NCBI GenBank assembly: GCA_030728325.1 | Contig: JANQZT010000074.1 | Location: 1 to 55,608 of the forward strand | DNA from: Pontimonas sp. | GTDB taxonomy: Bacteria > Actinomycetota > Actinomycetes > Actinomycetales > Microbacteriaceae | DNA: 55,608 bases | Reading direction: 5' to 3' | In this document: positions 1-9,182 of the stretch, piece by piece | How positions within the stretch are numbered: the stretch's first letter is position 1 | Layout of the letters: each line of letters opens with the position of its first letter | Notes under the pieces: generated by a model | Told to the model about the DNA's origin: nothing | Database searches by the model: none | Seen by the model: only the letters and a program-made list of their open reading frames with translations | Made by a program: the position numbers and the translations under genes

Positions 1-16
1 TTCCGACACGCCCGGG

Positions 17-45
17 TTGCGGGAAATACCGGGGTGTGGCATAGT
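17..45 (+). promoter_or_regulatory. Candidate S10 operon promoter
   Basis: TTGCGG (17-22) and CATAGT (40-45) are separated by 17 bp, an acceptable sigma-A-type pair, predicting a start near 52. No other good pair was seen nearer to rpsJ. This is read from sequence only. Confidence 0.4.
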
Positions 46-275
46 TTGTGAGGTTCAATACGCGCTCTTTCGAGAGTGCTCACTGCCAGGTAGTGCATAG
101 GGTCGCGAATCGCGAGTAAACCTAGGCCGCAGGTAGCAGAACTAAACGTCATCGACGAATCCCGTTCTCGGGTGTATGCCTGAGAGTGCTGGAGACTGCC
201 GCCTGGCATGTCGAGTTGTGTTGATAGAAGAACAGTGGTGTGTGCCCTAGGGAGTGAAATCCCTGGAGCCCAAAG

Positions 276-295
276 TGCGCAACGAAAGTTGTGCG
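276..295 (+). promoter_or_regulatory. GAAA-tetraloop hairpin just before the rpsJ start
   Basis: Positions 276-283 and 288-295 pair over 8 bp (two G-U) around a GAAA GNRA loop. The hairpin ends 18 nt before the rpsJ ATG and just upstream of the purine-rich ribosome binding region, so it could influence translation of the first cistron. Function is inferred. Confidence 0.35.
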
Positions 296-313
296 AGTGA
301 GAGAGAGAAAATC

Positions 314-622
314 ATGGCGGGACAGAAAATCCGCATTCGACTGAAGTCGTATGACCACGCAGGTCTTGACGTTTCAGCACGAAAGATTGTTGACACGGTA
401 ACCCGTGCCGGTGCGACCGTTGTTGGTCCCGTTCCGCTTCCTACGGAAAAGAACGTGATCCCCGTGATTCGCTCCCCCCACAAGTACAAGGATTCACGCG
501 AGCACTTTGAGAAGCGCACCCACAAGCGTCTCATCGACATCATTGACCCCACACCTAAGGCTGTGGATTCTCTGATGCGCTTGGACTTGCCCGCTGACGT
601 CAACATCGAGATCAAGCTTTAA
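314..622 (+). CDS. rpsJ: 30S ribosomal protein S10
   Basis: S10 of the small subunit head, also NusE, the NusB partner in transcription antitermination. The 102-residue product has the family length and begins [15 protein letters not shown], with the conserved HxHKR-like segment [14 protein letters not shown] near the C terminus. An upstream in-frame ATG at 254 would add 20 residues not found in S10, so the ATG at 314 is chosen; it follows a GAGAGAGAAA purine tract. It is the first gene of the S10 operon, and rplC follows after 9 bases. Confidence 0.97.
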   Translation: MAGQKIRIRLKSYDHAGLDVSARKIVDTVTRAGATVVGPVPLPTEKNVIPVIRSPHKYKDSREHFEKRTHKRLIDIIDPTPKAVDSLMRLDLPADVNIEIKL

Positions 623-631
623 GGACCGACC

Positions 632-1282
632 ATGTCAACCATCACAGCTACTAGAGGAGTACTCGGCACCAAGCTGGGTATGACTCAGGTGTGGGACGAG
701 AACAACCGCATGATTCCGGTAACCGTTGTTGCGGTTGCCCCCAATGTGGTCACTCAGATCCGCACCGTGGACAAAGATGGCTATGAAGCCATTCAGATTG
801 CTAGCGGTCACATCGACCCCCGCAAGGTCACCTCACCCCTCAAGGGTCACTTTGAGAAGGCCGGCGTCACGCCTCGCCGTCACGTGACCGAGATCCGTAC
901 CAACGATGCAGCCAACTACGAGGTTGGCCAGGAACTGACCGCCGAGGTTTTCGAAGCCGGTCAGATGGTCGACGTGGTCGGAACCAGCAAGGGTAAAGGT
1001 TTCGCCGGTGTCATGAAGCGTCACAACTTCAAGGGTGTCTCCGCCTCACACGGTTCTCACCGTAACCACCGCAAGCCAGGCTCCATTGGTGCCTCGGCCA
1101 CTCCGTCACGTGTGTTCAAGGGAATGCGCATGGCAGGACGTATGGGTGGAGAGCGCGTCACCGTGATGAACCTCACCATCCACTCGGTGGATGCTGAGCG
1201 CGGTCTTCTCCTGGTCAAGGGTGCCGTTCCCGGTGCCAAGGGCCGTCTGGTTTTCGTTCGTAACGCCAGGAAGGGAGCCTAA
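632..1282 (+). CDS. rplC: 50S ribosomal protein L3
   Basis: L3, an early 50S assembly protein whose long loop reaches toward the peptidyl transferase centre. The 216-residue product carries the signature [17 protein letters not shown] followed by the conserved glycine-rich loop [15 protein letters not shown] in the C-terminal half. TAAGGA overlapping the rpsJ stop is the likely ribosome binding site. It lies in the standard order rpsJ-rplC-rplD. Confidence 0.97.
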   Translation: MSTITATRGVLGTKLGMTQVWDENNRMIPVTVVAVAPNVVTQIRTVDKDGYEAIQIASGHIDPRKVTSPLKGHFEKAGVTPRRHVTEIRTNDAANYEVGQELTAEVFEAGQMVDVVGTSKGKGFAGVMKRHNFKGVSASHGSHRNHRKPGSIGASATPSRVFKGMRMAGRMGGERVTVMNLTIHSVDAERGLLLVKGAVPGAKGRLVFVRNARKGA

Positions 1283-1284
1283 CC

Positions 1285-1926
1285 ATGGCCGCAGTTGACG
1301 TCCTGGACCAGACCGGTAAGAAGTCTGGCTCCATCGATCTTCCCGCCGACCTCTTTGATGTGGTGACCAACGTCCCCCTCATGCACCAGGTCGTCGTGGC
1401 GCAGCTTGCTGCTGCCCGCCAGGGAACCCACAAGACCAAGGGTCGCGGTGAGGTTTCCGGTGCTGGTCGCAAGCCTTTCAAGCAGAAGGGAACCGGTCGC
1501 GCCCGTCAGGGTTCGATCCGTGCCCCTCAGCACCGCGGTGGTGGAATTGTCCACGGACCCGTACCCCGCGATTACTCGCAGCGCACCCCCAAGAAGATGG
1601 TGCAGAAGGCTCTGCTCTCTGCCCTGTCTGACCGCGCTCGCGCCGATCGCATTCACGTCGTCAAGGGTCTGGGAACCGACAAGGCTCCCTCCACCAAGAT
1701 TGCTGCCAAGCTCATTGCTCAGACCGCTCCCGGTGTGAACGTGCTGGTGGTTATTGGTCGCGAGGACCTGAACGGTCAGAAGAGTGTTCGGAACCTTCCC
1801 GGTATCCACGCTGTTCACCCCGACCAGCTGAACGCCTATGACGTCTTGAACTCTGATGACATCATCTTCACCGCTGACGCGCTCGAAGCTTTTGTCGCCT
1901 CGAAGACAGATAAGGGAGACAAGTAA
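1285..1926 (+). CDS. rplD: 50S ribosomal protein L4
   Basis: L4, a globular 50S protein with a long loop lining the exit tunnel. The product has 213 residues, and the loop is visible around residues 50-95 ([21 protein letters not shown]). In E. coli L4 represses its own S10 operon; whether it does so here through the rpsJ leader is unknown. It starts 2 bases after rplC and ends in TAATG, overlapping the rplW start by one base. Confidence 0.97.
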   Translation: MAAVDVLDQTGKKSGSIDLPADLFDVVTNVPLMHQVVVAQLAAARQGTHKTKGRGEVSGAGRKPFKQKGTGRARQGSIRAPQHRGGGIVHGPVPRDYSQRTPKKMVQKALLSALSDRARADRIHVVKGLGTDKAPSTKIAAKLIAQTAPGVNVLVVIGREDLNGQKSVRNLPGIHAVHPDQLNAYDVLNSDDIIFTADALEAFVASKTDKGDK

Positions 1927-2237
1927 TGAGCATCCACGCTGTTGCCTGGAACAAGGACCCCAGAGACGTTGTCTTCCGCCCCGTCGTGAGCGAGAAGAGC
2001 TACACCCTGATCGATCAGGGCAAGTACACGTTTGAGGTTGACCCCCGCGCGACCAAGACCGAGATCAAGCTCGCTATCGAGAAGATCTTCAACGTCAAGG
2101 TTTCCGGAGTTAACACTCTCAACAAGACCGGCAAGACCCGCCGTACCAAGTTTGGAACAGGGAAGCGCAAAGACACCAAGCGTGCCATTGTGACCCTGTC
2201 GTCCGGTTCGATCGACATCTTCACGGCTGTCGGATAG
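1926..2237 (+). CDS. rplW: 50S ribosomal protein L23
   Basis: L23 sits at the tunnel exit and is the docking site for SRP and trigger factor. The 103-residue product contains [21 protein letters not shown] and the extended basic loop [17 protein letters not shown]. Its ATG overlaps the rplD stop as TAATG, which suggests coupled translation; AAGGGAG lies just upstream inside rplD. Confidence 0.97.
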   Translation: MSIHAVAWNKDPRDVVFRPVVSEKSYTLIDQGKYTFEVDPRATKTEIKLAIEKIFNVKVSGVNTLNKTGKTRRTKFGTGKRKDTKRAIVTLSSGSIDIFTAVG

Positions 2238-2250
2238 GTAAGGGACAGAC

Positions 2251-3087
2251 ATGGCTATTCGTAAATACAAGCCCACGACCCCAGGTCGTCGTGGCTCCTC
2301 GGTTGCTGATTTCCAGGAAATCACCCGCAGCACCCCCGAGAAGTCGCTGCTCAAGCCCCTGCCGAAGACCGGTGGTCGTAACAACACCGGTCGCATCACG
2401 ACTCGTCACATCGGTGGTGGCCACAAGCGCCAGTACCGCATGATCGACTTCCGTCGTCACGACAAGGATGGCGTCAACGCCAAGGTCGCTCACATCGAGT
2501 ACGACCCCAACCGGACCGCTCGTATCGCTCTGCTCCACTTCGTGGATGGCACCAAGCGCTACATCATCGCTCCCAACAAGCTCCGTCAGGGAGACATTGT
2601 GGAGTCGGGTCCCGGTGCTGACATCAAGCCCGGTAACAACCTGCCCCTGCGCAACATCCCCGTGGGAACCGTTGTGCACGCCATCGAGCTTCGCCCCGGT
2701 GGAGGAGCCAAGATGGCTCGCTCCGCAGGAGCGGCTGTTCGTCTCGTCGCCAAGGATGGCCCTAACGCTCAGCTGCGTTTGCCCTCCGGTGAAATCCGCA
2801 ACGTCGACGCGCGCTGCCGCGCGACCGTCGGTGAGGTCGGAAACGCCGAGCAGAGCAACATCAACTGGGGTAAGGCCGGCCGTAAGCGGTGGAAGGGTGT
2901 TCGCCCGACTGTCCGTGGTGTTGCCATGAACCCCGTGGACCACCCCCACGGTGGTGGTGAGGGTAAGACCTCTGGTGGTCGTCACCCGGTCAGCCCCTGG
3001 GGCCAGGCCGAAGGCCGCACTCGCTCGCCCAAGAAGGCCAGCAACTCTCAGATTGTCCGTCGTCGCAACGCCGGCAAGAAGCGCTAG
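2251..3087 (+). CDS. rplB: 50S ribosomal protein L2
   Basis: L2, required for subunit association and peptidyl transferase assembly. The 278-residue product has the highly conserved C-terminal block [20 protein letters not shown], including the histidine implicated in catalysis-related function, and a basic tail ending [15 protein letters not shown] precedes the ATG. Standard position between rplW and rpsS. Confidence 0.98.
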   Translation: MAIRKYKPTTPGRRGSSVADFQEITRSTPEKSLLKPLPKTGGRNNTGRITTRHIGGGHKRQYRMIDFRRHDKDGVNAKVAHIEYDPNRTARIALLHFVDGTKRYIIAPNKLRQGDIVESGPGADIKPGNNLPLRNIPVGTVVHAIELRPGGGAKMARSAGAAVRLVAKDGPNAQLRLPSGEIRNVDARCRATVGEVGNAEQSNINWGKAGRKRWKGVRPTVRGVAMNPVDHPHGGGEGKTSGGRHPVSPWGQAEGRTRSPKKASNSQIVRRRNAGKKR

Positions 3088-3100
3088 TAGGAGATAGAAG

Positions 3101-3382
3101 ATGCCTCGTAGTCTGAAAAAGGGACCCTTCGTGGATGACCACCTCCTGCAAAAGGTGGTGCGTCAGAACGAAGCCAACTCCAAGAACGTGATCAAGACCT
3201 GGTCTCGTCGCTCGATGATTGTGCCGGCCATGCTCGGTCACACCATCGCTGTGCACGACGGTCGCAAGCACATCCCCGTGTTCGTAACGGAAACCATGGT
3301 GGGACACAAGCTCGGTGAGTTTGCCCCCACTCGTACCTTCCGTGGTCACGAAAAGGACGACAAGAAAGGCCGTCGCCGCTAA
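3101..3382 (+). CDS. rpsS: 30S ribosomal protein S19
   Basis: S19 of the 30S head, which contacts S13 and the A-site finger region. The 93-residue product begins [19 protein letters not shown], and the conserved segment [17 protein letters not shown] lies near the C terminus. AGGAGA precedes the ATG by a suitable distance. It is followed by rplV in the usual order. Confidence 0.97.
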   Translation: MPRSLKKGPFVDDHLLQKVVRQNEANSKNVIKTWSRRSMIVPAMLGHTIAVHDGRKHIPVFVTETMVGHKLGEFAPTRTFRGHEKDDKKGRRR

Positions 3383-3404
3383 GCGGCGATAGGGAGGTAG
3401 AGAC

Positions 3405-3803
3405 ATGGTTGAGTCCATTGCGAAGGTCCGCAACATTCGCGTGACCCCTCAGAAGGCCCGCCGCATCGTGGATCTGATTCGTGGAATGCAGGCTGAAGAA
3501 GCACTCGCTGTGCTGAAGTTTGCTCCGCAGTCCGCCAGCGAGCCCGTTGCCAAGCTTGTGGCATCCGCCATGGCAAACGCCAAGGTGACCGCTGACAAAG
3601 ACGGTGTGTTCCTGGATGACCAGGACCTCTTTATTGCTCGCGCTTTCGTGGACGAGGGAATTACGCTCAAGCGTTTCCGTCCGCGTGCACAGGGTCGGGC
3701 ATTCCGCATCAACAAGCGCACCAGCCATATCACTGTTGTGCTGGCAACGCCCGACGAGGCTTCGGTGAACACGAAGCGCGAGACACAGAAGGCTGGGAAG
3801 TAA
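3405..3803 (+). CDS. rplV: 50S ribosomal protein L22
   Basis: L22, whose beta hairpin lines the exit tunnel and is a known macrolide-resistance site. The 132-residue product has the family core [20 protein letters not shown] and the hairpin region [20 protein letters not shown], then a short basic C-terminal extension. The ribosome binding site GGGAGG is strong and correctly placed. It precedes rpsC by 2 bases. Confidence 0.97.
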   Translation: MVESIAKVRNIRVTPQKARRIVDLIRGMQAEEALAVLKFAPQSASEPVAKLVASAMANAKVTADKDGVFLDDQDLFIARAFVDEGITLKRFRPRAQGRAFRINKRTSHITVVLATPDEASVNTKRETQKAGK

Positions 3804-3805
3804 GC

Positions 3806-4570
3806 ATGGGTCAGAAAGTTCATCCTTTCGGGTTCCGTCTGGGAATCACGACGGACCACGTGTCCCGTTGGTTCTCTGACTCCACCAAGAAGGGCCAGCG
3901 TTACGCCGACTATGTCGCCGAGGACGTGCGTATCCGCGAGTTCCTGAAGAAGGAGCTGGACCGCGCCGGCATCGCCCGCATCGAGATCGAGCGCACCCGT
4001 GACCGTGTTCGCGTGGACATCCACTCAGCACGCCCCGGAATTGTGATCGGCCGCCGTGGTGCAGAAGCCGAGCGCATTCGTGCCGACCTTGAGAAGATGA
4101 CCGACAAGCAGATTCAGCTCAACATTCTGGAGGTCAAGAACCCCGAAAGTGAAGCTCAGCTGGTTGCTCAGGGAATTGCCGAGCAGCTCTCCGGTCGTGT
4201 GGCGTTCCGTCGTGCGATGCGCAAGGGTCTCCAGGGTGCACAGCGCGCTGGTGCCAAGGGAATCCGTATCCAGGTCTCCGGTCGTCTCGGTGGTGCAGAA
4301 ATGAGCCGCTCCGAGTTCTACCGTGAAGGACGTGTTCCTCTCCACACTCTGCGCGCCAACATCGACTACGGCTTCTACGAGGCTCGTACGACCTATGGCC
4401 GCATCGGTGTGAAGGTCTGGATTTACAAGGGTGACATCACCAACAAGGAACTGGCTCGCGAGCAGGCTGCTCAGCGTTCACAGCGTCCTGACCGTGGTGC
4501 CCCTCGCCGTGGACCGGCTGGTGCTCCAGCCGCTGAGCCCGCAGCTGTCGCTGCAGGAGGTGCTGAGTAA
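3806..4570 (+). CDS. rpsC: 30S ribosomal protein S3
   Basis: S3 forms part of the mRNA entry channel and its helicase activity. The 254-residue product has the KH domain [20 protein letters not shown] at about residues 75-95 and the C-terminal S3 domain with [20 protein letters not shown]. Residues from about 215 are an Arg/Gln/Pro/Ala-rich low-complexity tail longer than in E. coli. The AGGAGG for rplP is inside this tail. Confidence 0.97.
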   Translation: MGQKVHPFGFRLGITTDHVSRWFSDSTKKGQRYADYVAEDVRIREFLKKELDRAGIARIEIERTRDRVRVDIHSARPGIVIGRRGAEAERIRADLEKMTDKQIQLNILEVKNPESEAQLVAQGIAEQLSGRVAFRRAMRKGLQGAQRAGAKGIRIQVSGRLGGAEMSRSEFYREGRVPLHTLRANIDYGFYEARTTYGRIGVKVWIYKGDITNKELAREQAAQRSQRPDRGAPRRGPAGAPAAEPAAVAAGGAE

Positions 4571-4572
4571 CC

Positions 4573-4989
4573 ATGTTGATTCCTCGCAAAGTTAAGTTCC
4601 GTAAGCAGCACCACCCCAAGCGCGGTGGGCACGCTACCGGTGGCACCACGGTGTCCTTCGGTGAGTACGGCATCCAGGCGACGACCAGTGCTTATGTCAC
4701 GAACCGTCAGATCGAGTCCGCTCGTATCGCGATGACCCGTCACATCAAGCGTGGTGGAAAGGTGTGGATCAACATCTACCCCGACCGCCCCTTGACCAAG
4801 AAGCCTGCAGAAACTCGTATGGGTTCCGGTAAGGGATCCCCCGAGTGGTGGGTAGCCAACGTCAAGCCAGGCCGTGTCCTCTTCGAGGTCGCTGGTGTGA
4901 GCGAAGAGTTGGCCCGTGAAGCAATGACCCGTGCGATCCACAAGCTCCCGCTGAAGGCTCGCATCATCAAGCGTGAGGAGGGCATGTAA
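4573..4989 (+). CDS. rplP: 50S ribosomal protein L16
   Basis: L16, located near the A-site tRNA elbow and 5S rRNA. The 138-residue product starts [20 protein letters not shown] and contains the conserved [20 protein letters not shown] motif. AGGAGG at 4555-4560 in the end of rpsC is the ribosome binding site. Its stop overlaps the rpmC start as TAATG. Confidence 0.97.
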   Translation: MLIPRKVKFRKQHHPKRGGHATGGTTVSFGEYGIQATTSAYVTNRQIESARIAMTRHIKRGGKVWINIYPDRPLTKKPAETRMGSGKGSPEWWVANVKPGRVLFEVAGVSEELAREAMTRAIHKLPLKARIIKREEGM

Positions 4990-5297
4990 TGGCTGTGGGA
5001 TCGAAAGACCTTGCACCGGTCGAGCTGGACACGTTTGAAGACGAGCGTCTCTTGGATGAGTTGCGTCGCGCCAAGGAAGAGCTGTTCAACCTGCGCTTCC
5101 AGGCCGCGACCGGTCAGCTCGATAGTCACGGACGTCTGCGCTCGATCAAGCGCGACATCGCCCGTATCTACACCGTTATTCGTGAGCGCGAGCTCGGAAT
5201 TCGGGCAACCCCTGCTCCGATTGAGAAGCCCGCGAAGAAGACGACCAAGAAGGCAGAGAAGGCCGAGACGCCTGACGCCACTGAGGAGAGTGCATAA
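4989..5297 (+). CDS. rpmC: 50S ribosomal protein L29 with C-terminal extension
   Basis: L29 lies beside L23 at the tunnel exit. The usual length is 60-70 residues; this product has 102. The L29 core is residues 14-75 ([24 protein letters not shown] then [14 protein letters not shown]). The last 25-30 residues are a Lys/Glu/Ala/Thr/Pro low-complexity tail. One-base overlaps on both sides (TAATG) tie it to rplP and rpsQ. Extended L29 tails occur in actinobacteria; the role here is unknown. Confidence 0.95.
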   Translation: MAVGSKDLAPVELDTFEDERLLDELRRAKEELFNLRFQAATGQLDSHGRLRSIKRDIARIYTVIRERELGIRATPAPIEKPAKKTTKKAEKAETPDATEESA

Positions 5298-5608
5298 TGG
5301 CCGCCGATGTGAAGAAGGGCCACGAGTCCGCCGAACACGACGTTCGCGATAAGGACGCCCGTGGATACCGCAAGACGCGTCGTGGATACGTCACCAGCGA
5401 CAAGATGGACAAGACCATCGTTGTCGAGGTCGAAGACCGCGTGAAGCACCCTCTGTATGGCAAGGTTGTGCGCCGATCCTCCAAGGTGAAGGCTCACGAT
5501 GAGGCCAACACCGCGGGTGTTGGTGACCTGGTCATCATCTCCGAAACTCGTCCGCTCTCCGCAACCAAGCGGTGGCGTCTAGTCAACATCGTTGAGAAGG
5601 CGAAGTAA
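5297..5608 (+). CDS. rpsQ: 30S ribosomal protein S17
   Basis: S17 is a primary 16S rRNA binding protein. The 103-residue product has an N-terminal charged extension of about 25 residues, then the OB-fold core [20 protein letters not shown] and the [12 protein letters not shown] end. GAGGAGAG precedes the ATG, which overlaps the rpmC stop. Confidence 0.96.
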   Translation: MAADVKKGHESAEHDVRDKDARGYRKTRRGYVTSDKMDKTIVVEVEDRVKHPLYGKVVRRSSKVKAHDEANTAGVGDLVIISETRPLSATKRWRLVNIVEKAK

Positions 5609-5611
5609 CCC

Positions 5612-5983
5612 ATGATTCAGCAGGAATCCCGAGTCAAAGTTGCCGACAACACCGGTGCCAAGGAAATCTTGACCATCCGCGTGCTGGGTGGCTCCGGTCG
5701 TCGCTATGCGGGACTGGGAGACATCATTGTCGCCACGGTGAAGGACGCTATCCCCGGCGGAAACGTCAAAAAGGGTGAAGTTGTCAAAGCCGTCATCGTC
5801 CGTACCGTGAAAGAAACCCGTCGCTCTGATGGTTCCTACATCAAGTTTGACGAGAACGCAGCGGTCATCATCAAGAACAAAGAGGGTGAGCCTCGCGGAA
5901 CCCGCATTTTCGGTCCCGTGGGTCGTGAACTGCGCGACAAGCGCTTCATGAAGATCATCTCCCTCGCCCCGGAGGTTATTTAG
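5612..5983 (+). CDS. rplN: 50S ribosomal protein L14
   Basis: L14 forms inter-subunit bridges with 16S rRNA and is the docking site for the silencing factor RsfS. The 123-residue product begins [18 protein letters not shown] and contains [17 protein letters not shown] near the C terminus, both diagnostic. It begins 3 bases after rpsQ. Confidence 0.97.
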   Translation: MIQQESRVKVADNTGAKEILTIRVLGGSGRRYAGLGDIIVATVKDAIPGGNVKKGEVVKAVIVRTVKETRRSDGSYIKFDENAAVIIKNKEGEPRGTRIFGPVGRELRDKRFMKIISLAPEVI

Positions 5984-5985
5984 TC

Positions 5986-6345
5986 ATGGCAAAAATCAAG
6001 AAGGGCGACCTCGTCGAGGTCATCTCAGGTGGCAAGCAGGAGCGCGGCGGAGACCGCGGCAAGCAGGGTCACGTGATTGAGGTCCTCGCAGAGCAGAACC
6101 GCGTCATTGTGGAGGGTGTCAACTATGTCACCAAGCACGTGCGCGTGGGTCAGAGCCAGCGTGGCGGTAAGACCGGTGGCTTGGAGACTCACGAAGCTCC
6201 CATCCACATCTCGAACGTTGCCGTCGTAGACCCCAAGTCCAAGAAGCCCACCCGGGTTGGTTTCGAGTCGAAGACCGTGACCAAGAGCGGTGTGAAGAAG
6301 CAGGTGCGCGTGCGCATCGCGAAGAAGTCAGGAGAAGAGCTCTAA
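5986..6345 (+). CDS. rplX: 50S ribosomal protein L24
   Basis: L24, an assembly initiator for the 50S subunit. The 119-residue product has the N-terminal KOW motif ([14 protein letters not shown] then GKQGHVIEV) and the conserved [15 protein letters not shown] precedes the ATG. It is somewhat longer than the E. coli protein owing to a basic C-terminal segment. Its stop overlaps the rplE start as TAATG. Confidence 0.97.
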   Translation: MAKIKKGDLVEVISGGKQERGGDRGKQGHVIEVLAEQNRVIVEGVNYVTKHVRVGQSQRGGKTGGLETHEAPIHISNVAVVDPKSKKPTRVGFESKTVTKSGVKKQVRVRIAKKSGEEL

Positions 6346-6938
6346 TGGCAGACGCAGCAGCTGTGCGCACAGGAGCCAGTGTTCCTAGTTTGAAGAAGGA
6401 ATACCGCGAGGTCATCATTCCTGCCTTGACCGAGAAGTTTGGATACAAGAACCCCCACCAGGTTCCCGGCCTTGTTAAGGTCGTCGTGAACACCGGTGTG
6501 GGCGAGGCAGCTCGTGACTCGAAAGTCATCGAAGGTGCCATCAAGGATCTGACTCTGATTACAGGCCAGAAGCCTGTTGTCACCTTGGCTCGCAAGTCCA
6601 TCGCGCAGTTCAAACTGCGTGAGGGAATGCCCATTGGTGCCCACGTCACCCTGCGCGGTAACCGCGCGTGGGAGTTCGTGGACCGTCTGGTCAACTTGGC
6701 GCTGCCTCGCATCAGAGACTTCCGTGGTCTATCACCCCGTCAGTTCGATGGCAACGGAAACTACACCTTCGGAATCACCGAGCAGTCGGTGTTTCACGAG
6801 ATCAACCAGGACGACATTGATCGCGTTCGCGGTTTTGACATCACCATTGTCACCACCGCCAAGAACGACGATGAAGGTCGTGCTTTGCTGCTCGCACTCG
6901 GGTTCCCGTTTGCTGGGCAAAACACCGAAGAGGCCTAG
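6345..6938 (+). CDS. rplE: 50S ribosomal protein L5
   Basis: L5 binds 5S rRNA and contacts the P-site tRNA. The 197-residue product has a short N-terminal extension, then the core [20 protein letters not shown] and the conserved [20 protein letters not shown]. In many actinobacteria a zinc-type rpsN follows; here only 69 non-coding bases separate it from rpsH. Confidence 0.97.
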   Translation: MADAAAVRTGASVPSLKKEYREVIIPALTEKFGYKNPHQVPGLVKVVVNTGVGEAARDSKVIEGAIKDLTLITGQKPVVTLARKSIAQFKLREGMPIGAHVTLRGNRAWEFVDRLVNLALPRIRDFRGLSPRQFDGNGNYTFGITEQSVFHEINQDDIDRVRGFDITIVTTAKNDDEGRALLLALGFPFAGQNTEEA

Positions 6939-7007
6939 CGGCCACAAGCTGACGAGGTCGGCCCGGGTGACCCCGGCGTCGAAACCGGCCAGAGAAATGA
7001 GACACCA

Positions 7008-7406
7008 ATGGTAATGACAGATCCGGTCGCAGACCTGCTGACCAGACTGCGCAACGCGAACCAGGCACAGCACGATTCCGTGTCCCTGCCTAGTTCCAAA
7101 CTGAAGACCCACATTGCGGAAATCCTCGAGCGTGAGGGCTACATCGCCGGGTGGAAGGTTGCCGACGCACGCGTCGGAAAGACCCTCACACTCGATTTGA
7201 AGTACGGCCCGAACCGCGAGCGCTCCATTGTGGGCATCAAGCGCGTATCAAAGCCCGGTCTTCGGGTATACGCAAAGTCCACCGAGATCCCCAACGTTCA
7301 CGGAGGCCTCGGTGTCGCGATTTTGTCGACCTCGTCCGGTCTGTTGACCGATAAAGAAGCGACCAAGAAAGGCGTGGGTGGGGAAGTCCTCGCCTACGTA
7401 TGGTGA
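7008..7406 (+). CDS. rpsH: 30S ribosomal protein S8
   Basis: S8, a primary 16S rRNA binder and the autogenous repressor of the spc operon in E. coli. The 132-residue product begins [20 protein letters not shown], and the conserved C-terminal block [19 protein letters not shown] is present. A second in-frame ATG at 7014 could also serve as start. The spacer upstream replaces the usual rpsN. Confidence 0.96.
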   Translation: MVMTDPVADLLTRLRNANQAQHDSVSLPSSKLKTHIAEILEREGYIAGWKVADARVGKTLTLDLKYGPNRERSIVGIKRVSKPGLRVYAKSTEIPNVHGGLGVAILSTSSGLLTDKEATKKGVGGEVLAYVW

Positions 7407-7412
7407 TCTGAC

Positions 7413-7949
7413 ATGTCACGTATTGGTCGCCTTCCTATTGATGTTCCCGCTGGTGTTACCGTCACCATCGAGGGCCAGAATGTTGCCGTCAAAGGCCCCA
7501 AGGGTGAGCTTTCGCTCACCGTCAAGGAGCCCATTGAAGCCAAGCTGGTCGAGAACCAGGTCATTGTGTCTCGCCCCGATGACGAGCGTGAGTCTCGTTC
7601 ATTGCACGGTTTGACCAGGACCCTGATCCGTAACCAGATCGTCGGCGTGACCGAGGGCTACCAGAAGTCTCTCCAGGTGGTCGGGACGGGATACCGTGTT
7701 GCCTCCAAGGGCCAGGCCATCGAGCTGTCTTTGGGTTACTCGCACTCCATCACCGTCGAGCCTCCTGCAGGCATCGCTCTGGCGGTGGAGGGTAACGACA
7801 AGATCCACGTGAGCGGCATTGATAAGCAAGCCGTGGGTGAGGTCGCTGCCAACATTCGCAAGCTTCGCAAGCCTGAGCCTTATAAAGGCAAGGGTGTGCG
7901 CTACGTCGACGAGCACGTCCGTCGCAAGGCTGGAAAGGCTGGTAAGTAG
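7413..7949 (+). CDS. rplF: 50S ribosomal protein L6
   Basis: L6 sits near the GTPase centre. The 178-residue product has two homologous halves and the typical start [17 protein letters not shown]. The C-terminal signature [22 protein letters not shown] is intact. No strong Shine-Dalgarno is visible, but the gene starts 6 bases after rpsH, so coupling is likely. Confidence 0.97.
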   Translation: MSRIGRLPIDVPAGVTVTIEGQNVAVKGPKGELSLTVKEPIEAKLVENQVIVSRPDDERESRSLHGLTRTLIRNQIVGVTEGYQKSLQVVGTGYRVASKGQAIELSLGYSHSITVEPPAGIALAVEGNDKIHVSGIDKQAVGEVAANIRKLRKPEPYKGKGVRYVDEHVRRKAGKAGK

Positions 7950-7951
7950 TC

Positions 7952-8320
7952 ATGCCATTCGTTAGAGGAAAGAGCCGTTCCGCCGCGAGAGATCGCCGCC
8001 ACACGAGACTCCGTAAGAAGATTGAGGGCACAGCCCTCAAGCCCCGCATGGTCGTGACTCGCTCCGCCCGTCACGTATTCGTGCAGGTTGTAGACGACGC
8101 GAAGGGTCACACCGTCGCTTCGGCATCGACCATGGAGCCCGACTTCCGGTCCTTCACCGGAACGAAGACCGAAAAAGCCAAGAAAATCGGTGGAGTCATC
8201 GCCGAGCGCGCAAAGAAAGCAGGTGTTGCCTCCGTGGTCTTTGACCGTGGCGGTAACCGCTATGCCGGACGTGTCGCCGCTATTGCTGAAGGCGCCAGAG
8301 AAAGTGGATTGGAACTGTGA
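7952..8320 (+). CDS. rplR: 50S ribosomal protein L18
   Basis: L18 binds 5S rRNA with L5 and L25. The 122-residue product has a basic N terminus ([20 protein letters not shown]) and the core [18 protein letters not shown]-like block followed by [20 protein letters not shown]. It overlaps the rpsE GTG start by four bases (GTGA). Confidence 0.96.
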   Translation: MPFVRGKSRSAARDRRHTRLRKKIEGTALKPRMVVTRSARHVFVQVVDDAKGHTVASASTMEPDFRSFTGTKTEKAKKIGGVIAERAKKAGVASVVFDRGGNRYAGRVAAIAEGARESGLEL

Positions 8321-8997
8321 GCGAAGAAGTTAAGGACGAGGCAGTGGTCGAAGAAACCACTCCAGCCCCCGAGCCCGAAGCAGAAGCAGCACCGGAGCGC
8401 GAAGCGCGCCGTGGCAGCCGTGAGCGTAACCCCAACGCTCGTGAGCGCGGTACTCGCGATAACGACAAGAGCCAGTTCCTGGAGCGTGTTGTCACGATCA
8501 ACCGTGTCTCCAAGGTTGTGAAGGGTGGACGTCGGTTCAGCTTCACCGCCCTGGTGGTCGTCGGTGACGGTAACGGCATGGTCGGTGTGGGATATGGCAA
8601 GGCCCGCGAGGTGCCCTTGGCTATCTCTAAGGGTGTCGAGGACGCCAAGAAGAACTTCTTCAAGGTTCCCCGTGTTGCCCAGACCATTCCTCACCCCGTA
8701 CAGGGTGAAGCTGCTGCCGGTGTGGTGCTCTTGCGCCCCGCAACGCCGGGTACCGGTGTTATCGCTGGTGGTCCAGTCCGCGCCGTTCTTGAGTGTGCCG
8801 GAATTCACGACGTGCTGAGCAAGTCGTTGGGTTCCTCCAACACCCTCAACATCGTCCACGCGACAGTCGCTGCACTGAAGATGCTCGAAGAGCCTCGCAG
8901 TGTTGCTGCTCGCCGCAACCAGGAGTTCGAGGACATTGCGCCCGCTCACCTGGTTCGCGCTGAAGCAGAAGCTGCCGCAGCAAAGGCAGGTGCCTAA
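8317..8997 (+). CDS. rpsE: 30S ribosomal protein S5 with acidic N-terminal extension
   Basis: S5 works in decoding accuracy and the mRNA entry channel. The 226-residue product starts with GTG overlapping the rplR stop. Residues 1-35 are acidic and Pro/Ala-rich, followed by an Arg-rich stretch; the double-stranded RNA binding core starts near residue 50 ([18 protein letters not shown]) with [18 protein letters not shown]. coli S5 has 167 residues, so the extra length is mostly N-terminal. Confidence 0.96.
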   Translation: MSEEVKDEAVVEETTPAPEPEAEAAPEREARRGSRERNPNARERGTRDNDKSQFLERVVTINRVSKVVKGGRRFSFTALVVVGDGNGMVGVGYGKAREVPLAISKGVEDAKKNFFKVPRVAQTIPHPVQGEAAAGVVLLRPATPGTGVIAGGPVRAVLECAGIHDVLSKSLGSSNTLNIVHATVAALKMLEEPRSVAARRNQEFEDIAPAHLVRAEAEAAAAKAGA

Positions 8998-9182
8998 TGG
9001 CGAAGAAGCTCAAAGTAACCCAGATCAAGTCGCTCATCAGCGAGAAGCCCAACATTCGCGAAACCGTTCGCAGCTTGGGTCTCAAGAGGATCGGTGACTC
9101 CGTTGTTCGTGAAGACACCAGTGCCAACCGCGGATACATCCGCACCTGTGCACACCTGGTGAAGGTCGAGGAGATTGACTAA
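8997..9182 (+). CDS. rpmD: 50S ribosomal protein L30
   Basis: The 61-residue product matches the family length and core: [20 protein letters not shown] followed by [20 protein letters not shown]. Both ends overlap neighbours as TAATG, with rpsE upstream and rplO downstream. Confidence 0.96.
   Translation: MAKKLKVTQIKSLISEKPNIRETVRSLGLKRIGDSVVREDTSANRGYIRTCAHLVKVEEID

Larger units (their letters stand above)
1..313 (+). other. Non-coding leader region upstream of rpsJ
   Basis: No convincing gene is present in these 313 bases. A candidate promoter lies at 17-45, so the rpsJ transcript would have a leader of about 260 nt. The leader contains several short inverted repeats: TCGCG-AAT-CGCGA at 103-115, CACT/AGTG around 81-95, AGGG/CCCT around 249-264, and an 8-bp GAAA-loop hairpin at 276-295. 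A long structured leader on an S10 operon is compatible with ribosomal-protein feedback, as L4 does in E. coli, but no known leader family was recognised. fusA-tuf usually lie upstream and would be outside the window. Confidence 0.6.

Noticed and set aside
1279-1818. 179-codon minus-strand frame opposite rplD, and similar long frames opposite rplB, secY, livK, purU and glyA
   Set aside because: All lie on the antisense of strongly conserved genes; composition mirrors the sense codons and no domain is recognisable.
6939-7007. Possible remnant of rpsN between rplE and rpsH
   Set aside because: Only 69 bases, with no frame giving S14 residues or a CxxC motif.
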